From Flavimaribacter sp039888615 (GTDB lineage Bacteria; Pseudomonadota; Alphaproteobacteria; Rhizobiales; Rhizobiaceae), in NCBI GenBank assembly GCA_039888615.1, contig JBDQQS010000025.1: a stretch of 59,220 bases of DNA; one strand, given 5' to 3'. The notes under the pieces are model-generated. The model ran no database searches, had not been told where the DNA came from, and was given only the letters and a program-made list of their open reading frames with translations. Positions 15,319 through 23,826 of the stretch are shown here, one piece after another. The position numbers were made by a program, and so were the translations under genes. The number at the start of each line of letters is the position of its first letter. The first letter of the stretch is position 1.

Positions 15319-16322
15319 GTGATTTTCGGCGTCACTTCTTCCGCAAACAGCTGCATCTGGTCGAGCAATTCCTGAACGTCGTTGGCGGCAAAGTAAAGAC
15401 CGAGAAGATGGGTGACGCCGGCTTCGCGCGCCGCGATCGCCTTTTCCACCACTTCGTCGACGGAGCCGACGAGATTGACGTCGGAAAGATCCTGCTCGCC
15501 TTCGCTCTTAAGCGTTGATTTCTTCAGCGAAACCATATGTTTGTACATCTGGCTCTGGCTGAAGCGCTCACGCGCCTCTTCACGGGTCTTGCCGACATAG
15601 CATGTAAACTGCGGGGCGATCTGGATGGCTGAAGGATCGCGGCCTTCCTTTTCGACAAGTTCCTTTAGATGGGTGATCATGCCGCCCATCTTGCCGACGT
15701 CCATACCGGCCGGAATCCAACCGTCGGCGAGCCGCGCGACGCGCGGAAGATGTTTTGGGCTGTTGCCGCCGAAATAGATCGGCAGCTTCTTCTGCAGGGT
15801 CTTGGGCGCCAGCTCGACATCGCGATACTGGTAGTATTTTCCGTCGAAGCTGGAAACGCGGTCGGAAAAAAGCTTGTTGAGCGCTTCCACGCCTTCTTCC
15901 ACCATTGCGCCGCGGTTTGCGCCGGAATCAGGCCACAGCGCCTCGAACTCCTCGCGGTAGGCGCCAACGCCGACGCCGATTTCCAGGCGGCCGCCGCTGA
16001 AATGATCGAGCGTGGCGATCTGCTTGGCCGTGACGACGATGTCTCGGCGCATCGGTAGAACCAGAATGCCGGTGCCAAAGCGCAGCTTGGTGGTGGCCGC
16101 GGCGATGAAGGCGTAGGTGATCAGAGGCTCCCAGAAGCGCGGCGGCTCCGGGAATTCGTCGCGAACATAGGCCTGCGTGGTCATGTGGTCGTTGCCCCAG
16201 ACCGAATGGTATCCGAGATCTTCCGCATGAGTAGCGATCTTCAGGACGTTTTCCGTCGAAGAAAAGGGGATTGGATAGGTCAGGCCCTCCATTCCAGTTG
16301 GCAGTCCAGCGCTTACTATCAT
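15315..16322 (-). CDS. LLM-class flavin-dependent oxidoreductase (operon copy 1, F420-type)
   Basis: A 335-residue luciferase-like protein. GTGILVLPMRRDIVVTAKQI (about residues 83-102) with GGRLEIGVGVGAYREEFEAL is the signature of the probable F420-dependent subgroup, and LPIYFGGNSPKHLPRVARLA is the typical C-terminal flavin-binding strand. It should bind reduced flavin or F420 and act on a small organic substrate. Start and stop overlap the neighbouring genes by 4 bp on each side, so it is firmly part of the hydantoinase operon. Whether it uses FMN or F420 cannot be decided here. Confidence 0.88.
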   Translation of the reverse strand: MIVSAGLPTGMEGLTYPIPFSSTENVLKIATHAEDLGYHSVWGNDHMTTQAYVRDEFPEPPRFWEPLITYAFIAAATTKLRFGTGILVLPMRRDIVVTAKQIATLDHFSGGRLEIGVGVGAYREEFEALWPDSGANRGAMVEEGVEALNKLFSDRVSSFDGKYYQYRDVELAPKTLQKKLPIYFGGNSPKHLPRVARLADGWIPAGMDVGKMGGMITHLKELVEKEGRDPSAIQIAPQFTCYVGKTREEARERFSQSQMYKHMVSLKKSTLKSEGEQDLSDVNLVGSVDEVVEKAIAAREAGVTHLLGLYFAANDVQELLDQMQLFAEEVTPKIT

Positions 16323-18124
16323 TTGCTTGTCTCCATCTCCACGGACCGGTCCTCTGCCGTGTCCTGTTTCATTTTCGCCCTCAATTGTGTTCTCAGGGCT
16401 TTGGTTTGATCGGTAATCACCGCATGGTCGTCATCGAGCGCGACGCCGTAGACGCTGCGCGCCTTTTCGGCCGACACCATGCCTTCGCGGACATCTTTTG
16501 CGACCATTTCGGCGGGACGCTGTAGTGGATCGCCGATGCCGCCGCCGCCCGGCATTTCGATGAGCAGCCGCTCGCCATAGGGCACCGTCTGCTGACCCTT
16601 GCCGCGCAGGTGTTCGCCCGATTTAAGACGAACGACGCCGGCTGCGCCGTCATGCCCGCCGTCACGGCCCCGGGGCGGGAACACAACCCGGTCGTAATTG
16701 GCGCTGACGGCGAAGGGCGCCGTATCCAGCGTGTCGACTTCCATGACCTGGCCGAGGCCGCCGCGGTAATAGCCTGCGCCGCCCGAATCCGTGCGGTATT
16801 CCTTGCGCCAGACGATCATGGGCGAGCCTGCCTCGGTGATTTCGATTGGCACGTTTCGCACGCCGGACGGAAAAGCGGTCGCAGACAGCCCGTCCTTGCC
16901 GGCGCGGGCGCCGGCGCCGCCGGAATGGAAGCTCATCACGTTGAATACTCGGGCGTCGGCAAGCGTTTCGGGTTCGGCGTCGACGCGGCCGGCGCCGCCC
17001 ATCGCAAAGAGATTCCACAGGCACGAAGACCCTTCCGCCGGGACTGCGAGAGGATCTCCTGCCTGCGTTCGTACCTGCGACAGGCAACCGAACATGACGT
17101 CTGGCAACAACTGACCCGTAATGTGCCGTGTGGCGACGGGCAAGGGGTGCTTGGCGTTGAGAATGCAGTTTTCCGGCGTCGATATGCGGATCGCCGCAAG
17201 CGAAGCGGCGTTATTGGGCACCTTCGGCGCGACGACGCATTTGACGCCAAAGGTCGCGTAGGCTTCCGTGTAACAGAAGGGCACGTTGATGCCGAAAGGC
17301 GAAGGAGCGGACGTGCCCTCGAAATCGACGGATATGTGGTCCTCGTGAACGGTCAGCGCGGCGACCAGATCGAGCGGCCGTTCGTAGCCGTCGACCCGCA
17401 TGGTGTTGTGGAAAGTGCCCGGCGCAATGTCCGCTATGGCTTCCTTCATCGCGCGGGCGGTCTTGTCTAGGATGTGTTCGCCGAGGGCGTCGAGGGTTTC
17501 GATGCCGAATTCGCTCATCATCTCCACCAGCCGCTCGCAGCCGATGTCATTGCAGGCGGCGAGCGAGTAGATGTCGCCGATCACCTGCACCGGTTCGCGC
17601 ACATTGCCGCGCACGATCTCGATCATGGTTTCGTCGACCTTGCCCTCGCGGGCGAAGTACATCAACGGGATGTAAATGCCCTCTTCGTAGACCTGGCGTC
17701 CGTCCGGACCGATGCCGCGGCCACCGACGTCGACGACATGGCAGGTGCAGGCGAACAGGCCGACGCAGGCGCCGTTGTGCAACGCCGGCGTGACGACTGT
17801 GAAGTCGTGCAGGTGGCCGGTGCCCTTCCACGGGTCGTTGGTAATAAAGACATCGCCCGGCTTCATCGTGTCGACCGGGAAGCGGTCGATGAAGTGTCTT
17901 ACCGCGCGGGCCATGGAGTTGACGTGGCCGGGCGTTCCGGTCACGGCCTGTGCAAGCATGTCGCCGTTCGTGTCGAAGATGCCGGCGGAGACGTCGCCCG
18001 CTTCGCGCGTCGACGTCGAAAACCCGGTGCGAATGAGCGCCTGCGCCTGTTCTTCAACGACCGAAATCAGCCGGTCCCACATGACCTGGTAGTGGATGAC
18101 GGAAAGGATCGATGTGTCAGTCAT
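16319..18124 (-). CDS. hyuB: hydantoinase B / oxoprolinase family protein
   Basis: A 601-residue HyuB-type subunit of normal length. The N-terminal half shows VIHYQVMWDRLISVVEEQAQ, FSTSTREAGDVSAGIFD and TNDPWKGTGHLHDFTVVTP, which are standard for N-methylhydantoinase, acetone carboxylase and 5-oxoprolinase B subunits. The C-terminal half has SGGAGYYRGGLGQVMEVDTL and LIEMPGGGGIGDPLQR. Together with HyuA it would hydrolyse or carboxylate a cyclic amide or ketone at the cost of ATP. It overlaps hyuA by 4 bp. The symbol reflects family, not proven substrate. Confidence 0.9.
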   Translation of the reverse strand: MTDTSILSVIHYQVMWDRLISVVEEQAQALIRTGFSTSTREAGDVSAGIFDTNGDMLAQAVTGTPGHVNSMARAVRHFIDRFPVDTMKPGDVFITNDPWKGTGHLHDFTVVTPALHNGACVGLFACTCHVVDVGGRGIGPDGRQVYEEGIYIPLMYFAREGKVDETMIEIVRGNVREPVQVIGDIYSLAACNDIGCERLVEMMSEFGIETLDALGEHILDKTARAMKEAIADIAPGTFHNTMRVDGYERPLDLVAALTVHEDHISVDFEGTSAPSPFGINVPFCYTEAYATFGVKCVVAPKVPNNAASLAAIRISTPENCILNAKHPLPVATRHITGQLLPDVMFGCLSQVRTQAGDPLAVPAEGSSCLWNLFAMGGAGRVDAEPETLADARVFNVMSFHSGGAGARAGKDGLSATAFPSGVRNVPIEITEAGSPMIVWRKEYRTDSGGAGYYRGGLGQVMEVDTLDTAPFAVSANYDRVVFPPRGRDGGHDGAAGVVRLKSGEHLRGKGQQTVPYGERLLIEMPGGGGIGDPLQRPAEMVAKDVREGMVSAEKARSVYGVALDDDHAVITDQTKALRTQLRAKMKQDTAEDRSVEMETSK

Positions 18125-20202
18125 GCCTCATTCCAGTCCAGAACGATGTGCCCGAGCGAGTTGACGCCCGCGTCGAAACGGGAGGTAACGATGGTGGTCG
18201 TCTCTTCCTCGGTGATGATGCAGGGGCCGGCGAGCGTGACGCCGGGTTCGAGCTCTGTGCGCCTATAGACCGGCGCCTCGATCATGTTTCCGGTCGCCGC
18301 GTCCACCATGCGACGGGCGCCGGCCGGGCAGACGGTTTTGCCGGTTTTCTCGTGACAGGCCTTTTCAGGCGCGGGCGCCGGCGTCGCCAGTCTCAGCGAC
18401 CAGCCCGTGATCTCCGACACCAGTCCCGGTATCGAGCGTCCGAAGGTGTTTGTGTAATAGGACACGAACAGGTCGTGCAGCGCCTTGTGGGCCTCCGCCT
18501 CGAAAGGCGTTGCAGGGATGTCGACGGTGACTTCGTGGCCCTGGCCGACATAGCGCATGTCGGCTGTCCAGGTTTCGATCAGCGGCTGGTCGCCTGCGCC
18601 GGCCGACACGACCTCGAAGGCCTTCGCGTACATGTCCTTGCGCAACGCGTTGATCGCCTCGTTGTCGAACGTATCGTCGAGCGTTGCAAAGCGCGACTGG
18701 TTGATCTCGTAGGCGATCGGGGCAAGGAGAAATCCGACGGCCGAGCCCACGCCGGCGCTTGCCGGAACGACGACGCGCCGAATGCCCAGCTTGTCGGCCA
18801 GCCGGGCGGCGTGCAGCGGCGCAGCGCCGCCGAAGGCGATCATCGTACGGCCGCCGAGATTGCGTCCGAGTTCTACGGCGTGAACGCGCGAGGCGTTCGC
18901 CATGTTTTCCTCGACCACTTCCGATATCCCGATCGCCGCATTGAGCGGATCGAGTTCGAGCTGCGCGCCGATATGGTCCATCACCGCTGTTTCGGCGCGT
19001 TCGGGAAGCAGCGGGATCGATCCGCCTGCAAAGGTTTCCGGGTCGAGCCGGCCGAGCACGACATTCGCGTCGGTGACAGTCGCCGCAGTGCCGCCGCGGC
19101 CATAGCTCGCAGGCCCCGGTTCCGAACCCATGCTGTCCGGGCCGATCTGGATGCGCGACAACTCGTCGATACGGGCGATCGAACCGCCGCCGGCGCCGAT
19201 CTCCACCATGTCGATGACGGGTATGCGCAACGGCAGGCCGCTGCCTTTCAGGAAGCGGTATTCGCGCGCAACCTCGAACGTGCGGGAATAATGCGGCTGG
19301 CCTTTCTCGATCAGACAGATCTTGGCGGTGGTGCCGCCCATGTCGAAGGACAGGATCTCCTCGTAGTCGGACTGGGCGGCCACGTGGGCGGCGAGGATCG
19401 CGCCGCCCGCCGGTCCGGATTCGACCAGACGCACGGGAAAGCGGCGGGCCATCTCGACCTCGGTCAAGCCGCCGGCGGAGGTGATCATGAAGAATGGGCA
19501 GTCGACGCCCATCTTTTCAAGCTCGACCGAAAGCTTGCGCAGATAGGTGTCCATGACCGGCTGGATATAGGCGTTGGCAAGCGCCGTGGACCACCGGTCA
19601 TATTCGCGGATTTCCGGGCAGACCTCGCCCGAGAGCGTGATCGCGATGTCGGGCAGACGGGCAGAGATGATTTCGCGCGCGCGTTCCTCGTGAGCCATGT
19701 TGGCGTAGGGGTGCATGAAGCAGACGGCGACCGATTTGACCTCTTCCGCAGCCAGGCGGTCGCAGATTTCAACGATTTTCGCCTCGTCGAGGGGCTGGAT
19801 TTCATTGCCTTGCGCGTCGATCCGTCCGGCGGCCTGAAAGCGCATCGCCTGCGGCACGAGCGGCGCGGGGCGGTCCATCATGATGTCGTACTGCTCGAAG
19901 CGGTTCTCATACGCCATGTCGATGGAATCGCGAAAACCGTCGGTGACGATCATCGCCGTCTTTGCGCCCTTGCGCTCGATGATCGCGTTGGTCGCGAGGG
20001 TCGTTCCGTGAATGACGATTCCGACATCGGACGGCGCCAGTCCAGCCTTCTCGAGGATAACCTTGACGCCGGTCAGCACGCCCTGTTCGGGCGCCGACGA
20101 CGTAGTGAGCACCTTTGCCGTCACGCGCTGCCCGTCCCGGGTCAGCGCAAGATCTGTAAACGTCCCGCCGATATCGACCGCCAGACGCGCCGCATTCGTC
20201 AT
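18121..20202 (-). CDS. hyuA: hydantoinase A / oxoprolinase family protein (ATP-dependent)
   Basis: A 693-residue HyuA-type subunit. It begins with the actin-like phosphate-binding motif (LAVDIGGTFTDLALT, residues about 7-21) and has the second one at SFDMGGTTAKICLIEKG (about 275-291). VIHGTTLATNAIIERKGAKT lies between them. The central EPGPASYGRGGTAATVTDAN and the GGAAPLHAARLADKLGI segment complete the hydantoinase/oxoprolinase pattern. It phosphorylates the substrate amide or carbonyl so that HyuB can open or carboxylate it. The start overlaps the LivF stop by 4 bp, which links substrate import directly to ring opening. Confidence 0.92.
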   Translation of the reverse strand: MTNAARLAVDIGGTFTDLALTRDGQRVTAKVLTTSSAPEQGVLTGVKVILEKAGLAPSDVGIVIHGTTLATNAIIERKGAKTAMIVTDGFRDSIDMAYENRFEQYDIMMDRPAPLVPQAMRFQAAGRIDAQGNEIQPLDEAKIVEICDRLAAEEVKSVAVCFMHPYANMAHEERAREIISARLPDIAITLSGEVCPEIREYDRWSTALANAYIQPVMDTYLRKLSVELEKMGVDCPFFMITSAGGLTEVEMARRFPVRLVESGPAGGAILAAHVAAQSDYEEILSFDMGGTTAKICLIEKGQPHYSRTFEVAREYRFLKGSGLPLRIPVIDMVEIGAGGGSIARIDELSRIQIGPDSMGSEPGPASYGRGGTAATVTDANVVLGRLDPETFAGGSIPLLPERAETAVMDHIGAQLELDPLNAAIGISEVVEENMANASRVHAVELGRNLGGRTMIAFGGAAPLHAARLADKLGIRRVVVPASAGVGSAVGFLLAPIAYEINQSRFATLDDTFDNEAINALRKDMYAKAFEVVSAGAGDQPLIETWTADMRYVGQGHEVTVDIPATPFEAEAHKALHDLFVSYYTNTFGRSIPGLVSEITGWSLRLATPAPAPEKACHEKTGKTVCPAGARRMVDAATGNMIEAPVYRRTELEPGVTLAGPCIITEEETTTIVTSRFDAGVNSLGHIVLDWNEA

Positions 20203-20936
20203 TCGGAAATTTCCTCCTCGCTCAGGTTGCCGCCGAGATACGCGTGGCGGATATTCGGGTTGTTTCGGACCTCTTCCGCGGTTCCCTCAAGGAACTTCCG
20301 GCCCATTTCAAGCACGATGGCCTTGTCGGAAATCAGCAAGGCGCCGTGGACATTCTGCTCGACGACCAGCACTGTCACGCCGTCGGCGGCGATGCGTTTG
20401 ACGAACTCGAAGACCTCGCCCTGGGTTTTCGGCGCAAGTCCGAGCGATGGCTCGTCAAGCAGCAGGAGAGAGGGTTCCGACAGCAGCACCATGGCGGTCT
20501 CGAGCACCTGCTGTTCGCCGCCGGACAGATTGCCCGCCTTTTCGCGAATCTTCCTCGCAAGCATCGGAAAGCTTTCGAGCATCGCGTCGATACGATCGCG
20601 GTGTTCGTTGCGCGGTAGGGTGTAGCAGCCCATTTTGAGGTTTTCGGCCACCGTCATGTCCGGAAAGTTGCAACGCCCCTGCGGCACGAAGCCGATGCCC
20701 AGTTCGTAGCGCTCCCAGGGCGTCTTTTCCTCGATTTGCCGTCCGTCAAACAAGATTCCACCGCCGAGATGATCGCACGATCCGTAGATTGCGCGCATCA
20801 GCGTGGATTTACCGGCGCCATTGCCGCCGACGAAAGTCGTGATGGTGCCCTTTTCGAGGCGAAAGGACACGTCGTGGATGATCGGCTTGCCGGCGTAGCC
20901 GGCGGTCAGGCCGGTCAGCTCAAGCAGGTATTCCAA
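20199..20936 (-). CDS. livF: branched-chain amino acid-type ABC transporter ATP-binding protein LivF
   Basis: A 245-residue ATPase of the LivF group. Walker A is FVGGNGAGKSTLMRAIYG (about residues 34-51), the signature is NLSGGEQQVLETAMVLL and Walker B is SLLLLDEPSLGLAPK. GIGFVPQGRCNFPDMTVAEN is the typical LivF Q-loop region. It energises import through LivH/LivM together with LivG. It overlaps livG by 17 bp upstream and hyuA by 4 bp downstream. The cargo is probably the hydantoinase operon substrate and not necessarily a branched-chain amino acid. Confidence 0.93.
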   Translation of the reverse strand: MEYLLELTGLTAGYAGKPIIHDVSFRLEKGTITTFVGGNGAGKSTLMRAIYGSCDHLGGGILFDGRQIEEKTPWERYELGIGFVPQGRCNFPDMTVAENLKMGCYTLPRNEHRDRIDAMLESFPMLARKIREKAGNLSGGEQQVLETAMVLLSEPSLLLLDEPSLGLAPKTQGEVFEFVKRIAADGVTVLVVEQNVHGALLISDKAIVLEMGRKFLEGTAEEVRNNPNIRHAYLGGNLSEEEISE

Positions 20937-21693
20937 GATAGGCCTCCAGTACGCGCGCGTCCTGCTGCACGGATTTCGGGTCGCCTTCGGTCATCTTGCT
21001 CCCGCCGACGAACACGATGACGCGTTCGCACAGGCGCATGACAAATTCTACATTGTGTTCGACGATGATAAAGCTCTCGCCGGCGGCGTGCAGGTTGAGG
21101 ATGACTTCCTCCACCTCGCGTATGCGCGTCGGATTGACGCCGGCGACCGGTTCGTCGAGGACGAGCAGTCGCGGTTTCGGCACCAGCCCGGCGGCAAGAG
21201 CCACAAGTTTTTTCTGGCCGTAGGACAGAATACGCGTCGGCGCATCGTAATATTTGCGCAAGCCTATCATGTCGACCAACTCGTCGGCGCGCACCATAGC
21301 GGCGTCGACCTCGCGGCGCATGCCGGGCAGGCGCAGTAAGTCTGCGACCCAGCCGGCCGCCTGAAAGGGGCGAGCGGCCTGAAGCAGGTTTTCCCTCAAC
21401 GTCATCGACTCGTAGATGTGTACGGTCTGGAAGGTGCGGATCAGTCCGGACTTGGCGATTTTCTGCGGCGTCAGGCGGGTGATGTCGCGCCCGTCCAGCT
21501 TGACGCGACCCGCGTTCGGCCGCTGGAAACCGGAGATGCAGTCGATGGTGGTGCTCTTGCCCGATCCGTTGGGGCCGATGATGCCTGTGATGGTGTTGTG
21601 CGCGACCGAAAAGGACATGTTGTCCACGGCGTGCACGCCGGCAAAGCTCTTGCGAAGTCCTTCGACTTCGAGAAGCGGAGTTTTGCTGTTCAT
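20920..21693 (-). CDS. livG: branched-chain amino acid-type ABC transporter ATP-binding protein LivG
   Basis: A 257-residue ATPase of the LivG group. Walker A is IIGPNGSGKSTTIDCI (about residues 37-52), the signature region reads RILSYGQKKLVALAAGL (LSYGQ in place of LSGGQ, usual for LivG), and Walker B is PRLLVLDEPVAGVNP. SGLIRTFQTVHIYESMTLRE is the Q-loop. The ATG at 21693 overlaps the livM stop as ATGA, so I prefer it to the ATG 72 bp further upstream inside livM. It works with LivF on the LivHM channel. Confidence 0.92.
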   Translation of the reverse strand: MNSKTPLLEVEGLRKSFAGVHAVDNMSFSVAHNTITGIIGPNGSGKSTTIDCISGFQRPNAGRVKLDGRDITRLTPQKIAKSGLIRTFQTVHIYESMTLRENLLQAARPFQAAGWVADLLRLPGMRREVDAAMVRADELVDMIGLRKYYDAPTRILSYGQKKLVALAAGLVPKPRLLVLDEPVAGVNPTRIREVEEVILNLHAAGESFIIVEHNVEFVMRLCERVIVFVGGSKMTEGDPKSVQQDARVLEAYLGIPA

Positions 21694-22637
21694 TGCTGCA
21701 ACTCCGAACGCAGACGTTCTTCGCGTCGCTCCCGGATCCATCCGGCAAGCCCGTTCGGCGCCCATGTGACGAAGGCGAGCAGAGCCAGACCGTAGAGCAC
21801 CATGCGCAGATCGACAGAGAAGCGCAGGACCTCCGGCAGGATCGACATCACGGCGCCGGCGACAAGCACGCCGACGAAGCTGCCCCTGCCGCCGACGATA
21901 ACCATGATGAGGAAGGCCTGCATGAAGAAGAAATCGAAGATCAGCGGATCGATTACCCTCTGGTTAAAGGCCAAAATGCCGCCGGCCATGGCTGTGAAGA
22001 ATGCGGACAGGAAGAAGGCGAGAAGTTTGTAGGCGGTGGGATTGACGCCCTGCGAGCGGGCAAGATCCTCGCTCTGGTTGATCGCGCGCATGGTGTCGGC
22101 AATCCGAGACGTGAAGAAGAGGTGCAGCAGAAGCAGGCTGATCAGGGCGAAAACGCCGGCAAGGTAATAGAAGCTGTATGCGCCGGCGACCTCGTGACCG
22201 AAGAAATACGGCGAGGGAATACCCGGAATGCCCATCGGTCCGCGCGTCAGAGACACCCAGTCGCGCGCCACCAGGGTGGTGAGCAGGGCGAAGATCAGCG
22301 TGACGACCACGAAGGAATGCCGATTGAGGCGCAGCGCCGGAAACCCGACTGCGATTGACAGGACGCCGGCGAACAGGCCGGAGAGCGGCAACGCCAGCCA
22401 GAAGCTCAACCCCAGATCCATGACGGCGATCACCGTGAAATACCCGCCGATGCCCCAGAAGGCGATATGGGCGAGCGACAGCAACCCGAGCAGACCGTAA
22501 ATGACGTTCAGAGACATCGCCGCGACGAGATACAGGAACATGGTGACGCCGACGCTAAGTATGTAGCTGCTGGAAACGACCAACGGCAGCAACGCGGCTA
22601 CGGCGACGACGATGATTGCAAGCAACGGCATTATCAT
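21690..22637 (-). CDS. livM: branched-chain amino acid-type ABC transporter permease LivM
   Basis: A 315-residue inner-membrane permease with about eight to ten hydrophobic segments. It contains AMSLNVIYGLLGLLSLAHIA early and TSRIADTMRAINQSEDLARS followed by GVNPTAYKLLAFFLSA, the EAA-like loop that contacts the ATPases. FLIMVIVGGRGSFVGVLVAG closes the core. The start chosen (ATG at 22637) overlaps the livH stop by 4 bp; an in-frame ATG lies two codons later. A longer frame extends upstream inside livH but has no Liv similarity. Confidence 0.92.
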   Translation of the reverse strand: MIMPLLAIIVVAVAALLPLVVSSSYILSVGVTMFLYLVAAMSLNVIYGLLGLLSLAHIAFWGIGGYFTVIAVMDLGLSFWLALPLSGLFAGVLSIAVGFPALRLNRHSFVVVTLIFALLTTLVARDWVSLTRGPMGIPGIPSPYFFGHEVAGAYSFYYLAGVFALISLLLLHLFFTSRIADTMRAINQSEDLARSQGVNPTAYKLLAFFLSAFFTAMAGGILAFNQRVIDPLIFDFFFMQAFLIMVIVGGRGSFVGVLVAGAVMSILPEVLRFSVDLRMVLYGLALLAFVTWAPNGLAGWIRERREERLRSELQQ

Positions 22638-23515
22638 CCGACCCGCATCCCGCCTCGGGAAAACAGGCCACTGGGTTTCAGCAGCAGCACCGTGATCATA
22701 ATGAGAAAGCCTGCGGCTTCCTGCCAGACAACGGGAAAGAAGCCGCCGATCCAGCTCTCGATTATGCCAAGCGCAATGGCGGCGAACACGGCGCCTTCGA
22801 TGCTGCCCATGCCGCCGATAATTATGATTGCGAACGCCTTGAAGACGAGAAACTGGCCGAGATAGGGTTGGACGAGTTGAACCGGGGCGACCGCGGCGCC
22901 GGCAAGGCCACAGAGTGAAGCCGCCAGAATAACTGCATTGCGGCCAATCTTGCGCGGCTGCATGCCAACCATCAGGGCGGCGTCGCGGTTTTGCGAGACG
23001 GCGCGCATGGCCCGGCCGATCTGGGTATAATTGAGCAATACATACAATGCGGCGAAGGTGACGGCCGACAGGACCGCTGCGGCGATGCGCGTCCATGCGA
23101 CGCGTATATCGCCGATGTTGACGCCAGCGTAGCCGAACTCGGTGTTCACCAGCAGCGGGGTGGCGGTGAAGATGTACTGGATGCCATTGAGAATAACGAT
23201 CGACAGCCCCATCGTAATCAGGATGCTGCGTTCGAATTCGCCATGCCCGAGCCTGGACAGGAATATCTCATAGATGAACCAGCCGGCGATGATCGCCGTC
23301 AGCACGGCGACGATGGCTCCGGGAATGTAGGCCAGTCCGAAAGCGGGGAGCGCAATCGCCATCGCGTATGCGCCAATGAGCAGCAATTCGCCATGGGCGA
23401 AGTTGACGATCCCCAGGACGCCGAAGAGCAGGGCGAGTCCGACCGCGATCAAAGCGTAGATCAGCCCGATCACAAGTCCGTTCGCGGTTAGTTGCAAAAA
23501 GTAGATGTAGTCCAT
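22634..23515 (-). CDS. livH: branched-chain amino acid-type ABC transporter permease LivH
   Basis: A 293-residue permease and the first gene of the ten-gene operon. LTANGLVIGLIYALIAVGLA and LLFGVLGIVNFAHGELLLIG are the standard LivH opening, RAVSQNRDAALMVGMQPRKI is the ATPase-contact loop, and IIIIGGMGSIEGAVFAAIAL is the conserved last third. About eight membrane segments are visible. It is divergent from the livK-type gene across a 311-bp A+T-rich spacer that must hold the promoters of both. Confidence 0.93.
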   Translation of the reverse strand: MDYIYFLQLTANGLVIGLIYALIAVGLALLFGVLGIVNFAHGELLLIGAYAMAIALPAFGLAYIPGAIVAVLTAIIAGWFIYEIFLSRLGHGEFERSILITMGLSIVILNGIQYIFTATPLLVNTEFGYAGVNIGDIRVAWTRIAAAVLSAVTFAALYVLLNYTQIGRAMRAVSQNRDAALMVGMQPRKIGRNAVILAASLCGLAGAAVAPVQLVQPYLGQFLVFKAFAIIIIGGMGSIEGAVFAAIALGIIESWIGGFFPVVWQEAAGFLIMITVLLLKPSGLFSRGGMRVG

Positions 23516-23826
23516 GTTCTGTTCGCCGGCGGCGTATGCCTGTTTGTAGAGGTTCAGAGGCGGGAGGGATGTATCAATTCGAGGATTACTTCACATTTAC
23601 TTCTGATTTCTTCTCAAGAAGTACTTATAGTCATAATGTATTTCTTAAAGTATAAGATATAGAGATCAAATGAAACTAAAGTTTCTATAACCATTGTTTT
23701 TCACCTTATGCCTAAAAAACGGGCTTGCTAGCGCTGTAACTTGTCATATGATGGGCTCTGATTGGATTTATTGTCAATCGAAAAATTGGATCAACTTCTT
23801 TATTCTTGTCCCGATAGGAGGAACAC
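23516..23826. promoter_or_regulatory. divergent livH/livK promoter region
   Basis: A 311-bp spacer between divergent transport genes, strikingly A+T-rich between about 23570 and 23800. It contains the short palindrome GAAACTAAAGTTTC at 23672-23685, an operator candidate for the IclR-type regulator of the operon. AGGAGGA at 23816-23822 is the livK ribosome site. I cannot assign -35 and -10 boxes with confidence. Confidence 0.5.

Noticed and set aside
18112..20625. An 837-codon open frame on the plus strand opposite hyuA and livF
   Set aside because: It is antisense to two well-supported genes, its product is Arg/His-rich without any recognisable motif, and high-GC codon bias commonly produces such frames.
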